A stretch of DNA of 8,175 nt from the NCBI GenBank assembly GCA_905197435.1, contig CAJJYX010000150.1:1-8175 (forward strand), given 5' to 3'. Made by a program: the position numbers and the translations under genes. Shown piece after piece: positions 4,957-8,175 of the stretch; position 1 is the first letter of the stretch, and every line of letters begins with the position of its first letter. The notes beneath the pieces were generated by a model. That model saw only the letters and a program-made list of their open reading frames with translations, did not search any database and was not told the origin of the DNA. This stretch comes from an uncultured Bacteroides sp. Its GTDB lineage: Bacteria; Bacteroidota; Bacteroidia; Bacteroidales; Bacteroidaceae.

Positions 4957-7467
4957 TTATATACCGACAGCTTCTCGAACCGGTACAAAAGTATAGCCTT
5001 TTCGTTTCAGCGTCTTAATCATCTTGTCCAGATAACCATTGTAGAACTTGTCCGTACGGCGGTCATCCGTTCCGAAATGTATCAGCATCAGATGCCCGTT
5101 CAAGCCTTCCTTCTTTTCCACCTCCATGATTTTGTCGTAGATAAACTGGCTGCTCCGGTATTTCTGTCCCATGTCCGGAGTTGTGTAGTCACCATTACTC
5201 ATGGTACCGGGAGTATAATTGATGACCTGGATACCCATATTCTTAGCCCAGGCGGATATTTCCTTGTTGTAATATTCGTAAGGAGGGATATAGACGGGAG
5301 CGTCCTTATATTCGATACCGGCTTTGCGGAGGGTCTCGTAGCTCTTCATCATATCATTCTCAAATTCTTCGCGGGTGACCAGCAGAGAATCACGAGCTCC
5401 CCAAGGCATGTACAGCAAATGCCCATAGCTGTGGCTGCCGACATAATGTCCTTCGTCGAGCAGGCGTTTCACCACATCAGGATAAAGCTCGTAGAACTCA
5501 CCGGTGAAGAAGAAACCGCCTTTGATGCCGTGCTTCTTCAGCGTGCTGATAATGGCATCGGCACCGTCCGCCTTGTCGGCAGCAGTGAATACGAGAGTGA
5601 TTTGCTTTTTCGAGGGATCGGTGCGGATGATGCCTCCATCCACATATACATTTTTGTCACTTTGGATACCGGCTTGCTTCATCCCGTCTTTCTGCATAGC
5701 AGAGAGATAGTAGGTGAGGCAGGCAGTTCCGTCCATGGTGGGTTCGTTGGTGGAATAGTCGTGGATAGCGTCGTGATATACCATCAGGTCCGGCTGGAAA
5801 CGTTCGTAGTCCTGGCCGGGAGTTCCGGGTATTCCCGTCATATTGACACCGCGCAGGCTTTCGAAGATGGTACGATAGACGGGGCCGTCCACCAGTCCGC
5901 CGGTAGTATTGCCTACACCTGCATTCAATAATGAGGAGTGTGGCTGTGAGGGATAGTCACCATAAAGGGGAAGTTCCACAATCATGCTGGTTCCCCAAGG
6001 ATTGCAACCGAACAGCCAGTCGCGTAGGGAAGCTTCCATTTCGGCATATGTATCATCACCGGTGGTTTCACGATACAGCCGGCATTGGGTCAGCATGGCG
6101 GTAGTCAGGTTATTGGAACACCAGATATAGGGGATACCGTGCAGGAAAGGACTTTCCACGGCTTTCTCATAGGTGCGTTCGATGCCCGTACGCATATTGC
6201 GGATGAATTCCTTGCTGATGCGGCTATTGTCTACCTTGGCAAGATGGTAGTGTCCCATGTTCATGAATGGATACCATTGGTAATGGCGTGCACTGTCGGC
6301 ACCCATCCAGGGAGTCACCGGCTCACGGCGTCCGTATTCAAGGGCTTGAGCCAGGTATTTGTTGTCACCGGTGGCCTTATACAGTTCCATGGCACCCAGT
6401 TCCATATCGTCCACCCAGTTGTCCTCTTCGTAGATGTAGGGAGACAAGACGGAGGCTGTCTGGCATGCTCCCGGTTTCTTGACGCCTTCCTGATAGGCGG
6501 CATCAGCCTTGGCTCCGATTTCCGCTGCAAATTCAGGGTAGTAGTCTTTCAATATTTTAGCGCCTAAAGCGAAGCAGGAGGCAAACTTACCGGCAGTGCT
6601 TGCCACTCCGGTCGTTGCGTTCTTGAACTTTCCGCGTACCTGCGGTTCACCACTGCAAAAGTAAACGGGACGCCCCTTGCCCGGTCCGTAACCGTAATCC
6701 ACATGGTCTTTGTTTGGCAGACGCATTCCTGCATGGTCGCGGTCGTCGGCTATCTGATTGTACAACTCACCCGGAGCAGGATTCATCCGGTTCAGCCAGT
6801 CCAGCCCCCACTTGATTTCATCCACGATGTCGGGTATGCCGTTGGCTCCCGGATGTCCGGCTGCATCATACGCGTCACCGAATGATTCCGGGTTTTCCTG
6901 ATAGGCAAACATCATCTGGTAGATGGCGTTGGCGGACGTGGTGGTGTATTGCAGATAGTCCGTCGCGTCGTGCCAACCTCCGCGGACGTCTATATGCTGT
7001 CCGGTTTTGGTGGGATGATAAACGATATAGCCATCGTGTACGTGGCAACTGTCTTTCAAAAACGGATTATAGCCGCAACGCTGCTGCCGCATGTAGTTCA
7101 GCAGGTAGTCTGCCGTACCGTTGTAGACCTGTGCGTTGATGGGGAAACGGGGAGAGGTCGTTTTGCCTGCTTTCAAATAATACGTGCCCGGTTCTGTGAA
7201 ATCGCTGAAGTTCAACCGATAAGTACTCTTCATGCCTCCCATCCTACCTGTGGCCTTGACTGTGTTGAAAGTACGCACTACTTTTCCGGTGAAAGCATCA
7301 ATCAATGAATAATTTTCTACGTTTGTTCCTTCCTCGCTCATAAATACAGCGACTTTGACGGATTGTGGCAAATAGCCGAGTTGGTTGATTCTGATCCATT
7401 CGTCTGCTTTGCCCGGCAAGGCAACAAGAGCGAATATAACCGTTAGAAGCCAATAATTACTTTTCAT
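4957..7467 (-). CDS. Secreted glycoside hydrolase family 9 fused to a NodB-type polysaccharide deacetylase-like domain
   Basis: An 836-residue exported carbohydrate enzyme. Residues 1-21 form a signal peptide: Lys3, a hydrophobic run WLLTVIFALVALPG, and cleavage likely after GKA. No lipobox Cys is seen, so a periplasmic or secreted protein is expected. Residues 24-112 are the Ig-like domain common before GH9 modules (IRINQLGYLP start). Residues about 115-590 are the GH9 (alpha/alpha)6 barrel: GGWHDATDY (163-171), where Asp167 and Asp170 match the paired catalytic aspartates (Asp170 the base); FGCNPWGTS (486-494); PSQPHSSL (506-513); and DYSTNEPTMDG (570-580) with Glu575 as the general acid. 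Residues about 622-832 resemble a NodB deacetylase: GGFFFTGEF (650-658), SHSYGH (678-683) with the metal-type HX3H, and LMLIHFG (793-799). The first motif is FTAADKADG instead of TFDDG. GH9 enzymes act mainly on beta-1,4-glucans and some on glucosamine polymers; the substrate here is unknown. No SusC/SusD genes are adjacent. Confidence 0.9.
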   Translation of the reverse strand: MKSNYWLLTVIFALVALPGKADEWIRINQLGYLPQSVKVAVFMSEEGTNVENYSLIDAFTGKVVRTFNTVKATGRMGGMKSTYRLNFSDFTEPGTYYLKAGKTTSPRFPINAQVYNGTADYLLNYMRQQRCGYNPFLKDSCHVHDGYIVYHPTKTGQHIDVRGGWHDATDYLQYTTTSANAIYQMMFAYQENPESFGDAYDAAGHPGANGIPDIVDEIKWGLDWLNRMNPAPGELYNQIADDRDHAGMRLPNKDHVDYGYGPGKGRPVYFCSGEPQVRGKFKNATTGVASTAGKFASCFALGAKILKDYYPEFAAEIGAKADAAYQEGVKKPGACQTASVLSPYIYEEDNWVDDMELGAMELYKATGDNKYLAQALEYGRREPVTPWMGADSARHYQWYPFMNMGHYHLAKVDNSRISKEFIRNMRTGIERTYEKAVESPFLHGIPYIWCSNNLTTAMLTQCRLYRETTGDDTYAEMEASLRDWLFGCNPWGTSMIVELPLYGDYPSQPHSSLLNAGVGNTTGGLVDGPVYRTIFESLRGVNMTGIPGTPGQDYERFQPDLMVYHDAIHDYSTNEPTMDGTACLTYYLSAMQKDGMKQAGIQSDKNVYVDGGIIRTDPSKKQITLVFTAADKADGADAIISTLKKHGIKGGFFFTGEFYELYPDVVKRLLDEGHYVGSHSYGHLLYMPWGARDSLLVTREEFENDMMKSYETLRKAGIEYKDAPVYIPPYEYYNKEISAWAKNMGIQVINYTPGTMSNGDYTTPDMGQKYRSSQFIYDKIMEVEKKEGLNGHLMLIHFGTDDRRTDKFYNGYLDKMIKTLKRKGYTFVPVREAVGI

Positions 7468-7548
7468 AATAGGGGGTTTTTAATCTAAGGTTGGGGATTA
7501 TAAATAAAATAAGTTTTCCTCACTACAAATAAAGCATTTTCCGTCAAT

Positions 7549-7568
7549 TTTAGGAAGATTTAGGAAGA
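7549..7568. repeat. Tandem 10-base direct repeat upstream of the GH9 gene
   Basis: TTTAGGAAGA occurs twice back to back (7549-7558 and 7559-7568), 82 to 101 bases upstream of the minus-strand ATG. The period of 10 places both copies on the same face of the helix, as expected for paired activator contacts, but it may be chance in AT-rich sequence. Confidence 0.5.
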
Positions 7569-7605
7569 ATAATTAGATGATATTAGAGGTCGTTTACAGT
7601 ATTTT

Positions 7606-7652
7606 AAATGTTTGCAGACGTGAAATGAGTTATTTGCAACTATTAAACATTT
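7606..7652. repeat. Inverted repeat in the divergent region
   Basis: AAATGTTT (7606-7613) is the exact reverse complement of AAACATTT (7645-7652), separated by 31 bases. TTTGCA also occurs twice between and beside the arms (7611-7616 and 7633-7638). The arms are short and AT-rich, so this could be a regulator site pair or chance. Confidence 0.35.
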
Positions 7653-7713
7653 GTTTATCATACAATTATCTATCGGAACGAAACTTTTTAATTTTCGTTT
7701 ACTTATTTTAGCG

Positions 7714-7742
7714 TTGCATAAAACAAATTGGCGTGTTCTTTG
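7714..7742 (+). promoter_or_regulatory. Weak promoter candidate for the J-domain gene
   Basis: TTG (7714-7716) and GTTCTTTG (7735-7742) have Bacteroides -33/-7 spacing (18 bases), and the second box keeps the TTTG half but not the leading TA. Transcription would begin near 7749, about 25 bases before the ATG. An alternative is TAGCGTTG (7709-7716), one mismatch from TAnnTTTG but with no -33 partner. Neither is strong. Confidence 0.25.
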
Positions 7743-7774
7743 TTTATGGTATTTTAAAATAAAACTAATAGACT

Positions 7775-8152
7775 ATGGCTTATATTGATTACTATCAGGT
7801 CCTTGGAGTGGACAAAAAGGCATCTCAGGATGACATCAAGAAAGCGTTCCGCAAGTTGGCGCGCAAGTACCATCCTGATTTGAACCCGAATGATCCTACG
7901 GCCAAGGATAAATTTCAGGCTATCAACGAAGCGAATGAGGTGCTGAGTGACCCTGAAAAAAGGAAAAAATATGATGAATATGGCGAGCATTGGAAACACG
8001 CCGATGAATTTGAAGCACAAAAGCGGGCACAGCAGCAGGCCGGAGCCGGTGGTTTCGGAGGATTTGGCGGCGGCGGACGCGGCGGAGGATTCGGTGGAGG
8101 CAGCGGTCACGGCGGAGGAGGATTCTCCGGCGGTGGCGGCGGCAGAAGATAA
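7775..8152 (+). CDS. Short J-domain (DnaJ/CbpA-like) protein with glycine-rich tail
   Basis: A 125-residue Hsp40-type co-chaperone, expected to stimulate the ATPase of a DnaK-type Hsp70 in the cytoplasm. The J domain fills residues 5-70: DYYQVLGV, helix [14 protein letters not shown], the essential HPD at 33-35, helix [18 protein letters not shown], and [13 protein letters not shown] short charged helix ([11 protein letters not shown], 78-88) leads into a Gly/Phe-rich tail (89-125) of mainly GGFGG and GGG units ending in GGGGRR. The stop is TAA at 8150-8152. CbpA-like proteins normally run to about 300 residues, with two substrate-binding beta domains after the Gly/Phe region; none follows here. 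The 23 bases after the stop show no frame resembling the usual continuation (such as a DFF...MFG segment), so this may be a genuine J-only protein rather than one with a recent frameshift. A downstream gene may start just past the edge. Confidence 0.85.
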   Translation: MAYIDYYQVLGVDKKASQDDIKKAFRKLARKYHPDLNPNDPTAKDKFQAINEANEVLSDPEKRKKYDEYGEHWKHADEFEAQKRAQQQAGAGGFGGFGGGGRGGGFGGGSGHGGGGFSGGGGGRR

Positions 8153-8175
8153 GCATTTAAAATATTTGGAGATAC

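Larger units (their letters stand above)
7468..7774. other. 307-base AT-rich divergent intergenic region
   Basis: No gene is apparent on either strand. The region must hold the promoters of two divergent genes, the GH9-deacetylase (minus) and the J-domain gene (plus). It contains a tandem 10-base repeat (7549-7568), an inverted repeat (7606-7613 with 7645-7652) and a weak plus-strand promoter candidate (7714-7742). For the minus-strand gene the nearest thing to a -7 element is TTTATTTG (7533 down to 7526), which lacks the TA at the right place and a -33 partner, so its promoter is unresolved. I see no tRNA, small RNA or recognised riboswitch. Confidence 0.7.

Noticed and set aside
5077..5931. 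Open frame of 284 codons on the plus strand
   Set aside because: It lies entirely inside the GH9-deacetylase gene on the opposite strand, which has clear family motifs. The translation has no recognisable domain and reads as an antisense shadow.
6085..6567. Open frame of 160 codons on the plus strand
   Set aside because: It is antisense to the GH9 catalytic domain, has no motif or promoter, and is explained by codon bias of the real gene.
7754..8110. Open frame of 118 codons on the minus strand with a hydrophobic segment
   Set aside because: It is antisense to the J-domain gene; its Ala/Ser-rich start is the complement of the glycine-rich repeat, so it is a composition artefact.
8041..8150. 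GGC/GGA-rich tract considered as a stand-alone DNA repeat
   Set aside because: It codes in frame for the Gly/Phe-rich tail common after J domains and has no regular repeat unit at DNA level.

Overview
The window looks like a chromosomal segment of a Bacteroides-type bacterium (order Bacteroidales). The grounds are the -7/-33 promoter signals of the form TTTG...TAnnTTTG, start codons without clear Shine-Dalgarno sequences, and proteins typical of that group: a DUF2027-Smr protein, a long-form QueA, and a GH9-polysaccharide deacetylase fusion. This is recognition by family resemblance; no database search was run.

Layout from left to right. (1) Positions 1-582 hold the C-terminal third of an acyl-CoA dehydrogenase whose start lies outside the window. 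It ends at a strong hairpin terminator that also serves the convergent gene. (2) On the minus strand, queA (2419 down to 1190) and an Idi-like NUDIX hydrolase (1184 down to 669) form a tight pair with a 5-base gap. (3) A compact divergent promoter region (about 2448-2504) separates queA from a plus-strand pair. The first of that pair is a DUF2027-Smr protein with a structured 5' leader. The second is a low-specificity L-threonine aldolase 28 bases further on, which ends at a bidirectional hairpin terminator. (4) A large minus-strand gene (7467 down to 4957) encodes a secreted two-domain carbohydrate enzyme: an Ig-like domain and GH9 catalytic domain, then a diverged NodB-type deacetylase domain. 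(5) A 307-base AT-rich gap carries a tandem 10-base repeat and an inverted repeat. (6) A short J-domain protein with a glycine-rich tail ends just before the right edge.

Most of the window is housekeeping: fatty acid or amino acid CoA-ester oxidation, queuosine tRNA modification, nucleotide clean-up, an Smr nuclease-like protein, glycine/threonine interconversion, and an Hsp70 co-chaperone. The accessory element is the GH9-NodB fusion, which has no SusC/SusD genes beside it here. I found no mobile element, CRISPR array, tRNA or rRNA, and no clear new multi-gene system. The points most worth following are the structured leader and shared promoter region of the DUF2027-Smr gene, the insertion in QueA, the degenerate deacetylase motif in the GH9 fusion, and the missing C-terminal domains of the J-domain protein.
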